From CAWGET01 sp963821715 (GTDB lineage Bacteria; Bacteroidota; Ignavibacteria; Ignavibacteriales; Melioribacteraceae): a stretch of 64,000 nt of DNA. Below the pieces are notes generated by a model. The model did not search any database and was not told where the DNA came from. It worked only from the letters and a program-made list of their open reading frames with translations. The stretch spans positions 322,752-386,751 of the forward strand of contig CAWGET010000004.1 of NCBI GenBank assembly GCA_963821715.1, read 5' to 3'. A program made the position numbers and the translations under genes. Below, piece after piece: positions 37,347 through 46,754 of the stretch (the stretch's first letter is position 1; each line of letters begins with the position of its first letter).

Positions 37347-39324
37347 CTAAACTAAAAATTCGTAAGTGTTATAGCCGTATTTCTTAACCGGTTTCTCTTC
37401 GCCGAATTCTTCTACATTATTTCCTTCGCCGTCCCTCGAAGATCCCTTTTTCTTTCCGGCTATACGGCTTAAAATTTTTATTCTCCGCTTGCGAAAGTGA
37501 GACATTCACAGAACTTAATTGAACTCCGTTTTGAGACAGATTGGAATAAAGTTCGTTAATTTTATTTTCCACAATATGTTTTACCGCTTCGTTCTCAACT
37601 TCAATTCTCGCGGAAATTATATTATCAGCTACTTCCAGCGCTATCTTTACCTTCCCTAATTGCTCCGGTTCAATATTTAGGGTGATGGAAGACTTTTCAC
37701 TTTTTTGAATAAACCGTGAAATCTCTTTGATTATATCGGGCGCTTTTACTGTCCGCTCTTTTTCTCCGGTTTGCGGTATTTGAAAGTCACTCTTCTCGGA
37801 AACTTTTTTATCCGCCTGATTCAAAGCTTCGGCAAACCCGGAACTTTTTTGGTCAGATGACTGAGAATCTTCCTTTTTTCCATCAGATTCCCCCGATGCA
37901 ACGCCAACTTCCTGAACCGGTTTATCTTTCGGCGCTGTTTTAGCACTTCCGTCCGATACTTTTTTATCATCAACAACTTTTGGTTCGTTCGCGGCTTTGT
38001 CATTTAGATTTTCGTTTTTTACTGCCGATTGTTTCTCTTCAACGTTTTTAACGAGAATTTTTTCTTCGCTAACCACTTTTTCTGCGGATGGTTTCCCTTC
38101 TGACTCATTTACTGCTTTATCGGATTTACCCGCCAATTTTTTATCTTCGTTTGCTAAAACATTTTCTGTTGTGTCATTTAATGCCTTTTCTTTTCTGAAG
38201 CCGGTGTTTTGCGCTTCGTCAATTATCCTCGCCGTTTTTATATCTCTTTTAACTTCTGAAAAGAACCGGTCTTCTTTAGTCTTTTCACCTGCTGTAATTT
38301 TGTCTTCACCGGCAGAGGATTGAACGGAGTTCTCTTTCCCCTCCGCTGCTTCTTTCGTGACCGATGATTCAACTTTTACAGCGCTTGATCCGGTTTTATC
38401 CGGAGAAGGTTCTGTTTTGGATAAGGATGATTCAAGATTTAATTTTACTCCCGCTTTATTATCAACAGGAATATCATTGTTCAAAATTTTCCCCGTAGCG
38501 GCGGTATTCGCAGCTTTTTCTTTTGGAAGAATATTTGCTTCCATCTTTTGAAGTTTTACTTTTATCTCTTTGCCAAGTTCTTCGGGAAGATCCTGAGTAG
38601 AAACTGTTTTTAATAACTCGGGTTTTACTGCATCGGCTTTCAAATTATTCGATAAATTTTCAGGTAATACTTTTGCTTTTACAGAAGACAATTCCGGGCT
38701 TTGCGCTTTTATTTTATTTACTAATTTTCCTTCTTCAGTTAAAACCAATCCAGAAGATTTTATTTCAGCGTTAGGTTTTGATTGCTTCCCTTTATCAAGA
38801 CCCGATACCTCAAGTGCAATTTTACCTTCCGTCGTGTTCAATACGATAGAATTATTTTTTAATATTTCGCTTTTAATTTCAGAAGCAATAAGTCCTTTCA
38901 CTTCACTTTTGGAAAGTCCTTCCGTATTCAGGTTCATCAAAAGTGCCAACGGAAGTGCTTCTGTAATTCCTTCAATTAATTCATCTAATTCTTTTTCATT
39001 CAAGGTTAATTCGGCTGAAGTTTTGCTTTCACCTAATAAAGATTCAAGTCCGTTTTTTCCGTTCCCTTTCAAGTCCGACAGTAATTTTTTCAGATCAATT
39101 TTATTCGATTCGAGGATCTGCATAACATTTATTTTTTCGGTCTTACCGGTTGTAACCGGTATGTTAGAATTTTTCAAACCTTCGGAAGCCGGAGTTTTAT
39201 CTTCACTCATATAAACGTTGATGATATCGGAGAAGAGATAATTGGAACCGCTTAATTTATTTTTAACCGGTGCTTTATTTTCCGCGCCGGCGGTATCGTT
39301 GATAAATAGAGGATTAAAGATCAT
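37347..39324 (-). CDS. fliK: Flagellar hook-length control protein FliK (frameshift near the end)
   Basis: A long, low-complexity Lys/Glu/Ser-rich protein that measures hook length. The C-terminal switch-interacting core is clear: SSITLNIEPEQLGKVKIALEV, then ISARIEVENEAVKHIVENKINELYSNLSQNGVQLSSVNVSLSQ. As written it stops at 37417 with GRRRK. Removing one G from 37444-37446 extends it to 37347 with a tail ending YGYNTYEFLV, a plausible FliK end, and brings the stop next to the flgD ribosome binding site. Corrected length is 658 residues. The frameshift is less certain than the others because the region is variable. Confidence 0.85.
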
Positions 39325-39923
39325 TGTTTGGTTCCGGTTAATTTTACAACAAGTTCGGGATTTAAGTATGATAGTATTTCTGCTGCTTTCTTGTTTTTCA
39401 TTTTGTAGAGTATGTCCCTTGCTTCATTATCGGATATCGATTGAATAATTTTAGCCGCTTGCCGTGAATCCATAGATTCATAAATCTTAACAGTCGATTT
39501 CAGCCAATCGGCATAAGCCTGATCGCTCTTCGCTTTAATTTTTTTCTGAAGAGATTCAATTTCTCCGTTTTTATCATTAACATTATTCTTCATCTGGCTT
39601 AAAGCGTTTTCCACTTTATTTAATCTTGTAAGCAACAGACTGTCAACTTTAGCCTCTTCTTCCATTTTAAGCTTTGCGCTTTCAGCATTGTTTTTTCTAC
39701 TTTTGATTGAATCGGCTATTTCTTTCTTTACTTCTTCGTTAATTATTTTTTTTACTTCATCTGCTGATATACCGGGAATTTCAATGGTTTTCACCTCTTT
39801 TTCCGCCGGCGAAAAATCGAATGCGAAAACATTCCTGTAATTTTCACTCATTACCACAAGTGAAAGTGTAACCAGTGCAAAAGCCATCAGAAAAGAAATT
39901 ATGTAAACTAGATTCTGTTTCAC
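39321..39923 (-). CDS. MotE-like motor chaperone (coiled coil plus MgtE-N-like domain)
   Basis: 200 residues. A signal-anchor helix (about 5-25) is followed by a long coiled coil (60-130) and a C-terminal MgtE-intracellular-type helical domain with MDSRQAAKIIQSISDNEARDILYKMKNKKAAEILSYLNPELV. The architecture matches MotE/FlbB-like proteins that act with the stator in the periplasm. It starts with GTG, 2 bases after fliJ, and overlaps fliK by 4 bases, the usual place of motE-like genes. Confidence 0.8.
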   Translation of the reverse strand: MKQNLVYIISFLMAFALVTLSLVVMSENYRNVFAFDFSPAEKEVKTIEIPGISADEVKKIINEEVKKEIADSIKSRKNNAESAKLKMEEEAKVDSLLLTRLNKVENALSQMKNNVNDKNGEIESLQKKIKAKSDQAYADWLKSTVKIYESMDSRQAAKIIQSISDNEARDILYKMKNKKAAEILSYLNPELVVKLTGTKQ

Positions 39924-39925
39924 TT

Positions 39926-40363
39926 TTAATTTCCTCTCGCAAATCTTTTCGTAGCGATATCGTCAAATTCTTTCTGCTCGAACCTTCTCTCTTCTTTCAT
40001 AAAATCTATTTTATGTTTTTCTTTAAGTAACTCGAACATTTTAACTTCCTTACTTTTCTCGGTAAGCTCCTCCAATTTTTCTTCTCTCTTTTTCTTCAGT
40101 TGCTCGAGCTGTTGCCGGAATTCTTCTATCCTGGAGTCGAGCGTTTTATCGTAAGTACTATGAAAATGAAGCTCGGAGCCTTTTATTTTTTTATTTTTCA
40201 ACAAATCTCTTTTCCGGTTCAGTTTTAGTTCGAATATTTCTTTTATTTCAGTCTCTTTTTTATTTATTTCCAAATCGATAAGAGCAAGTTCTTTTTCGAT
40301 CTTCTTCTCGAGCGATTCTTTAATCGACTTTATATTTTCAAATTTAAATGTGAATCTTCCCAT
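39926..40363 (-). CDS. fliJ: Flagellar export protein FliJ
   Basis: A 145-residue, highly charged coiled-coil protein (FKFENIKSIKESLEKKIEKELALIDLEINKKE... EEKLEELTEKSKEVKMFELLKEKH). FliJ is poorly conserved, but size, coiled coil and position directly after fliI make the call safe. It acts as the stalk of the export ATPase and escorts chaperones. Confidence 0.85.
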   Translation of the reverse strand: MGRFTFKFENIKSIKESLEKKIEKELALIDLEINKKETEIKEIFELKLNRKRDLLKNKKIKGSELHFHSTYDKTLDSRIEEFRQQLEQLKKKREEKLEELTEKSKEVKMFELLKEKHKIDFMKEERRFEQKEFDDIATKRFARGN

Positions 40364-40365
40364 AC

Positions 40366-41697
40366 TTAAGCGAGCGGTTTATCAATTATCTGCATCAATC
40401 TTTCCTTCGAATCTGTGAATGATGATTTTTCGAACATATCCTGTTTCAGAAATCCGCGAAGCGACGAAATATTTGCCAGCGCATGATCGATTTGCGGATT
40501 GCTTCCTTTAACATATGCGCCTATATTTATCAGATCCTCAGCTTCGTTGTAAGTCGTCATCACTTCATTAAATTCCGCTGCTCTCATTCTGTGATCTTGA
40601 TCCACGATATCCGGCATTACACGGCTTACACTCTGCAGCGGATCGATTGCCGGAAATTGCGCTTTATTGGCCAACTTCCTGGAAAGGACAATGTGCCCGT
40701 CCAGTATAGATCTCACAGCATCTGCTATTGGTTCGGTCATATCGTCACCGTCAACCAGAACAGTATAAAAACCGGTTATGCTTCCGCGTTCGGAATTACC
40801 CGCGCGTTCCAGCAGCTTTGGAAGAATGGCGAATACAGAAGGCGTATATCCTTTGGTTGTAGGCGGTTCACCGATCGTCAATCCGACTTCCCGCTGTGCC
40901 ATCGCAAACCGCGTAACGGAATCCATCATAAGAACAACATCTTTCCCCTGATCGCGGAAATATTCCGCGATGGTTGTGCCAACGAACGCCGCCTTGATCC
41001 GCATCAGCGCTGGTTTGTCGCTTGTGGCAACAATCACAACAGATTTTTTTAATCCTTCTTCACCGAGATCTTTTTCTATAAATTCCCTTACTTCTCTTCC
41101 CCGCTCGCCTACTAATACAATAACATTCACGTCCGCATCAGTATTGCGCGCTATCATCCCAAGAGTAACACTTTTGCCAACACCGCTTCCTGCGAAAATT
41201 CCAACACGCTGCCCACGACCGCAGGAAAGAAGTCCGTCTATAGCCCGCACTCCGGTCTGGAGCGGTCTTGAGATTCTGTTTCTCTCCATCGGATTAGGCG
41301 GCTCCCGGTAAATACTTTTATTGGCATCTACATCCAAGTCGCCTTTGCCGTCAATTGGTTTTCCGAATCCGTCGATTATTCTTCCCAATAATTTTTCGCC
41401 GGCGCCGATACTGAATGATTTTCCGCTTGCAATTATTTCGCACGAAGGAGAAATATTTTCAATTTCACCCAGCGCAATCGACAATACTTTGCCATCTTTA
41501 AATCCTACAACTTCAGCATCGCAAACTTCCTTACCCGATTTATCTACAATTTTGCAGATCTCGCCGTAGGAAACATTCGGTCCGATCGATACAATAATTA
41601 ATCCGATCACATCGGTTACCTTACCATTTATCTTCACCGAATCGGTTTCATCAATCAGTTTAGAATATCGTTCAATATATGATTGGGCGAGTGACAT
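40366..41697 (-). CDS. fliI: Flagellar export ATPase FliI
   Basis: 443 residues, F1-beta-like. The P-loop is IFAGSGVGKSVTLGM; further motifs are VIVLVGERGREVREFIE, VVLMMDSVTRFAMAQREVGLTIGEPPTTKGYTPSVFA and SITGFYTVLVDGDDMTEPIADAVRSILDGHIVLSR. It energises unfolding and release of export substrates. The start overlaps fliH (TAATG). No defect is seen. Confidence 0.97.
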   Translation of the reverse strand: MSLAQSYIERYSKLIDETDSVKINGKVTDVIGLIIVSIGPNVSYGEICKIVDKSGKEVCDAEVVGFKDGKVLSIALGEIENISPSCEIIASGKSFSIGAGEKLLGRIIDGFGKPIDGKGDLDVDANKSIYREPPNPMERNRISRPLQTGVRAIDGLLSCGRGQRVGIFAGSGVGKSVTLGMIARNTDADVNVIVLVGERGREVREFIEKDLGEEGLKKSVVIVATSDKPALMRIKAAFVGTTIAEYFRDQGKDVVLMMDSVTRFAMAQREVGLTIGEPPTTKGYTPSVFAILPKLLERAGNSERGSITGFYTVLVDGDDMTEPIADAVRSILDGHIVLSRKLANKAQFPAIDPLQSVSRVMPDIVDQDHRMRAAEFNEVMTTYNEAEDLINIGAYVKGSNPQIDHALANISSLRGFLKQDMFEKSSFTDSKERLMQIIDKPLA

Positions 41698-42320
41698 TAT
41701 TCTTCAAATAATTTTTGTTCAATAGATTTTACTACTTCATTTATTTGGGAGGTCAATCTGCCATCCACATTACCTATTTCCGTTTCTATTATGCACCCGC
41801 CTTTATCAACACTCTTAGTCTGCTCAAATTTTATTCTTGAGAAAGACTGCTCGAATTGTTCCGTCTTTCCCTCGTCCGTAAGAAAACTATAATCTTCCGG
41901 ATTTATTTTAATTATCACTTCGTTAGCGCCCAAAATTTTATGGGACGAATCTTTCAATACTTCTTCGATACTCGATCTGTCAGCGACTTCGCGCCTTATA
42001 ATTTTTCCCGCCAGTTTTTTTGAAACGTCGAGAATTATTTTATTGAAAGACGACTCATATTCAAATAATTTATTTTCAAAACTTGCCAGAATGCTGTAAA
42101 ATTCTTCCGATTTTTCAACAAGCTGATCTGTGAATTCTCTTTCCAATTCTGATTTAGCTTTATTGTAACCTTCCGTATATCCTTTTTCGTAGTAGCCTTC
42201 CATTTGGCGTCGGAGTAATTGCTCTTCATTTTCGGATTCTTCCCCGTTTTCTGAAGAGCTGATGTTGACCACCGCTTTTAAACTTTTGGAATTTTTTCTG
42301 ATCTTTAATACATCAGACAT
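41697..42320 (-). CDS. fliH: Flagellar export ATPase regulator FliH
   Basis: 207 residues, with an acidic Glu/Ser-rich N-terminal part, a central coiled region (YEKGYTEGYNKAKSELEREF, with spaced Gly as in FliH) and a C-terminal V-ATPase E-subunit-like domain (KIILDVSKKLAGKIIRREVADRSSIEEVLKD). It anchors FliI to the C-ring. It overlaps fliG by 8 bases. Confidence 0.92.
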   Translation of the reverse strand: MSDVLKIRKNSKSLKAVVNISSSENGEESENEEQLLRRQMEGYYEKGYTEGYNKAKSELEREFTDQLVEKSEEFYSILASFENKLFEYESSFNKIILDVSKKLAGKIIRREVADRSSIEEVLKDSSHKILGANEVIIKINPEDYSFLTDEGKTEQFEQSFSRIKFEQTKSVDKGGCIIETEIGNVDGRLTSQINEVVKSIEQKLFEE

Positions 42321-43359
42321 AAACTTCCTCCGAGCCGCCGCGGAAGTTGATAGATATTTCTTCCTGCTCTTCCAGCATTTTTATTACATCCACAATCCTG
42401 GCTTGAGCCGCTTCTACTTCCTTCAACTTTGTGGGACCCATATACTGAAGTTCTTCTTTCAAAAGATCCGCGGCTCTTTCGGACATGTTTCCGAAAACTT
42501 TTTCTCTTACTTTTTCTTCCGCTATTTTTAACGAAAGAGCTAAATCTTTTCTGTCAACTTCTTTCATTATTCTTTGTATATCTCTATCCTGCAATTGAAC
42601 AATATCGTCGAACAGGAACATTAATCTTTTTATTTCGAGAGTCATTTCGTCATCATATTGTCCGAGACTTTCAATCAGTTCTTTGCTCATACTTACGCTT
42701 GTTCTGTTCAATATTGTGGCAACGGTTTTTGGTCCGCCCAGTTTACTGATAGACTGCCCCATAGAAAATCCGGCAAGGTCGTCAACAACACGTTCAACCT
42801 GCTGAAGAGTCTGAGGTGAAATCTTACCGAGAGTCGCAATTCTGTAAAGCACTTCGCCCCTCACATCGTCGGATAATTCTTTCAATGCCTGGGCTGTTTG
42901 ATCCGGATGCAGATGTGATAAGATTAAAGCGATTGTTTGGGGATGTTCCTTATTCAGGAAGCTTATAAGCTGTTGAGAATCGGCGCTTTTTAGTACATCG
43001 AAACCGTGCAGCGTTGTAATATTTTTTACTTTTTCAATTATTTCAACGGCTTTTGCCAAGCCGTAAGTTTTTTCCAAAACCTGTTGAGCATAATCCATTC
43101 CGCCTTCGAGTAAATATTCGCGGGCGGTAACCATATTGTAATAATCATCCATTACCTGTTCAACAACGCCGGAAGGAACATTCTTCGACTGTGAAATTTC
43201 GGCGGAGATCTGCTCTACGTCATTCGGGTCTAAATGTTTGAATACGGCTGAAGCAGTATCGACGTTAAGGGCAATTAATAGTAGTGCGGCTTTTTGAGGC
43301 CCTGTTAAATCAGCCGCTGTTATTGAAGAAGATTGTCTTTTCATTTTACCTGTATTCAT
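42313..43359 (-). CDS. fliG: Flagellar motor switch protein FliG
   Basis: 348 residues with all three FliG domains. The N-terminal domain binds FliF (LTGPQKAALLLIALNVDTASAVFKHLDPNDVEQIS). The middle has the EHPQTIALILSHL motif. The C-terminal torque domain has charged residues in IKRLMFLFDDIVQLQDRDIQRIMKEVDRKDLALSLK. It links the C-ring to stator force. It overlaps fliF by 14 bases. Confidence 0.97.
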   Translation of the reverse strand: MNTGKMKRQSSSITAADLTGPQKAALLLIALNVDTASAVFKHLDPNDVEQISAEISQSKNVPSGVVEQVMDDYYNMVTAREYLLEGGMDYAQQVLEKTYGLAKAVEIIEKVKNITTLHGFDVLKSADSQQLISFLNKEHPQTIALILSHLHPDQTAQALKELSDDVRGEVLYRIATLGKISPQTLQQVERVVDDLAGFSMGQSISKLGGPKTVATILNRTSVSMSKELIESLGQYDDEMTLEIKRLMFLFDDIVQLQDRDIQRIMKEVDRKDLALSLKIAEEKVREKVFGNMSERAADLLKEELQYMGPTKLKEVEAAQARIVDVIKMLEEQEEISINFRGGSEEVYV

Positions 43360-44968
43360 TTTCTCTTAACCAGGAGTTGATAAGTTTAGCCGCTTCCGAA
43401 GGATTCTTCGCTACATAATTAACTATTTTATCTTGCTTAGCTTTCTGCATCGCAGCGTCATCGGTTATTTCATCCTCAATATCGCCCATTGCTATAGCCG
43501 GTTTTCGCTTAGGCTTCTGCATTGAAGCGGCGTTTAATTGATTCCCGGATTGCCCCGAATTATTCGTGTCCAACAAATCGTTGAACGCATCATCGGAATA
43601 ACCGTTGTTCATTGTCCCGATCATTATTTTTTCAGTTTTTAATTTCTTTAATAATCCTTTAAGCACAAAAAGTGCCGCGCCCAAGGCTAAAAAGATTATC
43701 AGATAATTGGAATACTTTTCAATGCTGTTTAACGGAGATACTTCCTGAGAACCGACTTCTTCAAACTCCTGCGTTTCGAAAGGAATGCTGACTATTGAAA
43801 CCTGGTCCGGACGAGTATCATCAATACCAACAGATTGGCGGACGATCTGCTCGAGCTTCTGAAGCTGTTCTTCAGACCGGGGTTTGTTAACTATTTTAGT
43901 CTCCTCTCCTTCGGTTACTTCGGTAGGAATACCGTTGATAACAGCAGCTACTGTAATTCTTTTTAGATTACCCGCGCCTTCTATTACTCTTTCAATTGTT
44001 TTGCTTATTTCATAATTGGTGGTAGAATTCTCGCTTATTACAGCGTTCGAATCGCTTATGGATGAACCCGTACTCTCCGATTTTATAGTCTGCTCACTTA
44101 CTGCCACCTGGGATTCGGGATCATACATTTCCATTGTTTTTTCAACTTGTTTGGAATCAAGATCCACGTTTACTCTTACCATAGAGTTGCCGTAGCCCAA
44201 AACATTATCGAGCAGACTCTGCGCTTTATTCGCAAGATAACTTTCAATTTTACTTTTCACTTCGTATTGCTTTCCGCTTAACGCCTGCATCGAATCGTCC
44301 TCAACTTCCTGCGAAAGAAGCTTTCCCTGAGTATTTAAGATCGTAACTTTTTCGGGGCGCAAACCTTCAACGCTTCCGGCAACAAGATTGGATATTGCCG
44401 TAATGTTGTTTTTATTGATAGAAGAATTGGATGTGAGCTTTAAAACTACGGAAGCCGTCGGTTCTTTTTGTTCGTTCTTAAAAATCGATTTTTCCGGGAA
44501 GACTATGTGAACCCTTGCTCCTTCAATTCCGTTTTGCTGAATGATAGTTCGAGATATTTCTCCCTCAAGCGCGCGCTTGAAATTGAGCTTCTGCATAAAT
44601 TCCGACATTCCCATTGTATTCTTGTCGAAAATTTCGTAGCCAATGATTCCTGAATTGGGAATTCCTTTTCCTGCCATTTCCAAACGGAGTTCATAAATTT
44701 TTTCGCCGGGAACTAAAATCGTCTCGCCGTTATTTTCCAATTTATAGGGAATTTTTTTTGCTGTTAAGGATTCGACAACTTTCGATGCGTCTTCAGACGC
44801 AAGATTTGTATAAAGCGGAGAATAGTTCGGTTCATTAAATATGAACAAAACGAAGATCAGTAAAACCACCGTAACAACAAAAATTCCGCCGATCATCAAT
44901 CTTTGCTGAATGGAAAGTTTATTGAAAATATTTACTACCGAACCGAGAGTATTGTTATTTTGTTCCAC
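43346..44968 (-). CDS. fliF: Flagellar MS-ring protein FliF
   Basis: 540 residues. Membrane helices are near residues 25-45 and about 425-445, flanking periplasmic ring-building domains (YSPLYTNLASEDASKVVESLTAKKIPYKLENNGETILVP, GARVHIVFPEKSIFKNEQKEPTASVVLKL). The acidic, Asp-rich C-terminal tail is the FliG-binding part. The start is a GTG two bases after the fliE stop, so translation is probably coupled. Confidence 0.96.
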   Translation of the reverse strand: MEQNNNTLGSVVNIFNKLSIQQRLMIGGIFVVTVVLLIFVLFIFNEPNYSPLYTNLASEDASKVVESLTAKKIPYKLENNGETILVPGEKIYELRLEMAGKGIPNSGIIGYEIFDKNTMGMSEFMQKLNFKRALEGEISRTIIQQNGIEGARVHIVFPEKSIFKNEQKEPTASVVLKLTSNSSINKNNITAISNLVAGSVEGLRPEKVTILNTQGKLLSQEVEDDSMQALSGKQYEVKSKIESYLANKAQSLLDNVLGYGNSMVRVNVDLDSKQVEKTMEMYDPESQVAVSEQTIKSESTGSSISDSNAVISENSTTNYEISKTIERVIEGAGNLKRITVAAVINGIPTEVTEGEETKIVNKPRSEEQLQKLEQIVRQSVGIDDTRPDQVSIVSIPFETQEFEEVGSQEVSPLNSIEKYSNYLIIFLALGAALFVLKGLLKKLKTEKIMIGTMNNGYSDDAFNDLLDTNNSGQSGNQLNAASMQKPKRKPAIAMGDIEDEITDDAAMQKAKQDKIVNYVAKNPSEAAKLINSWLRENEYR

Positions 44969-44970
44969 AG

Positions 44971-45258
44971 TTACTGCATCCTGGTTAGTTCTTTATACAT
45001 ATCGATTGATTTATTTCTGATTTCCATAAGAAGGTCCAGACTCGTTTTTGCTTTTTCGCCTGCAACCATTACTTCGTGTAATTCAATATCTTCACCGTTA
45101 ATAAAATCCTGAACCGCTTTCTCGGAGGAATTCTGGTCACTGTTAACTCCTTTAACAAATTCCGAAAAGAGGTTTCCGAAACCTGTATCCTTCGGTTTTT
45201 GCAGGTCGTTTATTTTAGGAAGATCATTATTATAAATTCTTAAATCGGATATTTTCAT
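44971..45258 (-). CDS. fliE: Flagellar hook-basal body protein FliE
   Basis: 95 residues, helical, with FGNLFSEFVKGVNSDQNSSEKAVQDFINGEDIELHEVMVAGEKAKTSLDLLMEIRNKSIDMYKELTRMQ, the family pattern. FliE joins the MS-ring to the rod. It lies between the small unknown gene and fliF. Confidence 0.94.
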   Translation of the reverse strand: MKISDLRIYNNDLPKINDLQKPKDTGFGNLFSEFVKGVNSDQNSSEKAVQDFINGEDIELHEVMVAGEKAKTSLDLLMEIRNKSIDMYKELTRMQ

Positions 45259-45260
45259 TA

Positions 45261-45509
45261 TTAACCTCGTTTATCGAATAGCGAACCGAGAGTAACTCCC
45301 GCCATCGAACCGGATTGTTTGTAAAAATGATAATCGACTAACTCAGATTTTTTATCCGGATACATATTTACGAAGAATTGCTTTTCTTCGTTCGATACCG
45401 GATCCGGTTTAAGTTCTTTAGCAGCCGGGGTTTCAACCGGTTTTTTAGGCTGAATATTTTTTAAATTCTGAAGCCCGTAATTACCCGCAACATTGTTGGC
45501 TATTTTCAT
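45261..45509 (-). CDS. Small uncharacterised protein between flgC and fliE
   Basis: 82 residues. A Pro/Lys-rich first half is followed by KQFFVNMYPDKKSELVDYHFYKQSGSMAGVTLGSLFDKRG. The start MKIANNVAGNYG and the compact, uninterrupted placement (2 bases from each neighbour) argue for a real protein. I do not recognise the family. A secreted rod-associated or export-related role is possible from position only. Confidence 0.65.
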   Translation of the reverse strand: MKIANNVAGNYGLQNLKNIQPKKPVETPAAKELKPDPVSNEEKQFFVNMYPDKKSELVDYHFYKQSGSMAGVTLGSLFDKRG

Positions 45510-45510
45510 T

Positions 45511-46005
45511 CTATATCTCCAGGGAATCTTTTGCTATTTGCTTCGATGCGTTGAAAGCTGTAAGATTTGCTTCATAACTTCTTGTGGCTGCAATCATATC
45601 CACCATTTCGGTCACTACATTAACATTCGGCATTAAAACATAACCTTCGTCGTCCGCGTCGGGATGATCGGGCATATAAACTTTGTCGCCTTCACTCGCG
45701 TCTTGGTTAACCTCCATCGTTATTCCGTTATTTCCGTCATTCATATTCGGCAGCCCGTTTACTCCACCGCTGATATGATCGGGATTCGAAACTTCCATCT
45801 TTAATGAAGGAACAGAAATTTGAGAATTGACAAACTGATCTTTCTGAGAGACCCTTAAAAATTTTCTTTGGTAAGGGGTTCCCTCACTTGTGCGCGTTGT
45901 GCTGGTGTTTGCGATATTTTCCGCGATAAGATCCATCTTCTTTTTATTGATGGACAATCCTTTTGCGCTTATATTGAACGCCGTAAACTTTGGTCCGACT
46001 TTCAT
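45511..46005 (-). CDS. flgC: Flagellar proximal rod protein FlgC
   Basis: 164 residues. The N-terminus has AFNISAKGLSINKKKMDLIAENIANTSTTRTSEGTPYQRK and the C-terminus NVNVVTEMVDMIAATRSYEANLTAFNASKQIAKDSLEI, both typical of FlgC. It starts at the last base of flgB. Confidence 0.95.
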   Translation of the reverse strand: MKVGPKFTAFNISAKGLSINKKKMDLIAENIANTSTTRTSEGTPYQRKFLRVSQKDQFVNSQISVPSLKMEVSNPDHISGGVNGLPNMNDGNNGITMEVNQDASEGDKVYMPDHPDADDEGYVLMPNVNVVTEMVDMIAATRSYEANLTAFNASKQIAKDSLEI

Positions 46006-46385
46006 TATCTACCTCCCTTAATTACGTTCTGCATATTTCTGAAATGCATAGTAATTTTTCTTGCGGCAAATTTGAACATAAGTTGATTCTCCGCGAGGTC
46101 GGCCATCTCTTTATCGATATCTACATTATTGAAGCCGGAAATATTTTCGCCCGAAGAATCTTTCTCTACCTGAAAACCGTTCTCCGGCGATGAAGGACTA
46201 ATATGCTTTGAGTCCGTAACTTTCATTCCGGCATTTAAATTTTGAGTAAACATTTCATCAAAGCGGAGTTCTTCCCTTTTATATCCGACAGTTGAGACGT
46301 TGGCGATATTTTTATTTATCACCTTCTGCTTTGCGGCCGTATAATCAAGAAGTTTTTCTAATGCTTTTACAGATGTTTGAGCCAT
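46005..46385 (-). CDS. flgB: Flagellar proximal rod protein FlgB
   Basis: 126 residues with LEKLLDYTAAKQKVINKNIANVSTVGYKREELRFDEMF and the C-terminal KEMADLAENQLMFKFAARKITMHFRNMQNVIKGGR. First gene of the hook-basal body operon. No strong ribosome binding site is visible; a GGCAT-N5-TTGA box stands 32 bases before the ATG, implying a very short leader. Confidence 0.94.
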   Translation of the reverse strand: MAQTSVKALEKLLDYTAAKQKVINKNIANVSTVGYKREELRFDEMFTQNLNAGMKVTDSKHISPSSPENGFQVEKDSSGENISGFNNVDIDKEMADLAENQLMFKFAARKITMHFRNMQNVIKGGR

Positions 46386-46416
46386 AGTCTCTGAATTTTT
46401 ATTTTAAGACTATAAC

Positions 46417-46431
46417 TCAAAACTAATGCCA
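46417..46431 (-). promoter_or_regulatory. Sigma-54-like box before flgB
   Basis: Minus strand TGGCAT TAGTT TTGA, spacing GG-N10-GA. It is identical in layout to the boxes before fliL and before the chemotaxis operon. Confidence 0.55.
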
Positions 46432-46507
46432 ATAAGAATTGCTATTATTTTAGAGGATTAAAAGGTATGGATTAGAAGTTTTGTGGCTAAATTTATACAC
46501 TTGTAAA

Positions 46508-46753
46508 CTATTCGTCACTATAATCGAGTGTAACGGATTTAGTTTCGCCGCAGGAACAGACGAATTTTATCTCTTTAACATTTTCGTCATCATCTTTTTT
46601 AAGTACAATTTTTACTCCGTCATGGCTTTCCTGCTCAACGTTTATTTTAAGGCTTCCTATTATTTTCGCGTCTTCTGCTTTAATAATATTGCCGGAGCCT
46701 TTAAGACTTCTATATGATATTTCGTTAAATGATTCGTTCTTAAATTCATCCAT
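46508..46753 (-). CDS. Small uncharacterised protein with a Cys-X-Cys motif
   Basis: 81 residues starting at ATG 46753, which directly follows the cheB stop with AAGGTG upstream; the frame continues into cheB but that part is not credible. The middle is beta-rich (KIIGSLKINVEQESHDGVKIVLKK) and the end FVCSCGETKSVTLDYSDE carries two Cys two apart, too few for a full zinc ribbon. It is the last gene of the chemotaxis operon. Function unknown; a small adaptor is conceivable. Confidence 0.6.
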   Translation of the reverse strand: MDEFKNESFNEISYRSLKGSGNIIKAEDAKIIGSLKINVEQESHDGVKIVLKKDDDENVKEIKFVCSCGETKSVTLDYSDE

Positions 46754-46754
46754 C

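Noticed and set aside
38000..39214. Long plus-strand open frames opposite fliK
   Set aside because: They mirror the low-complexity Lys/Glu/Ser repeats of fliK and show no start signal or family features.
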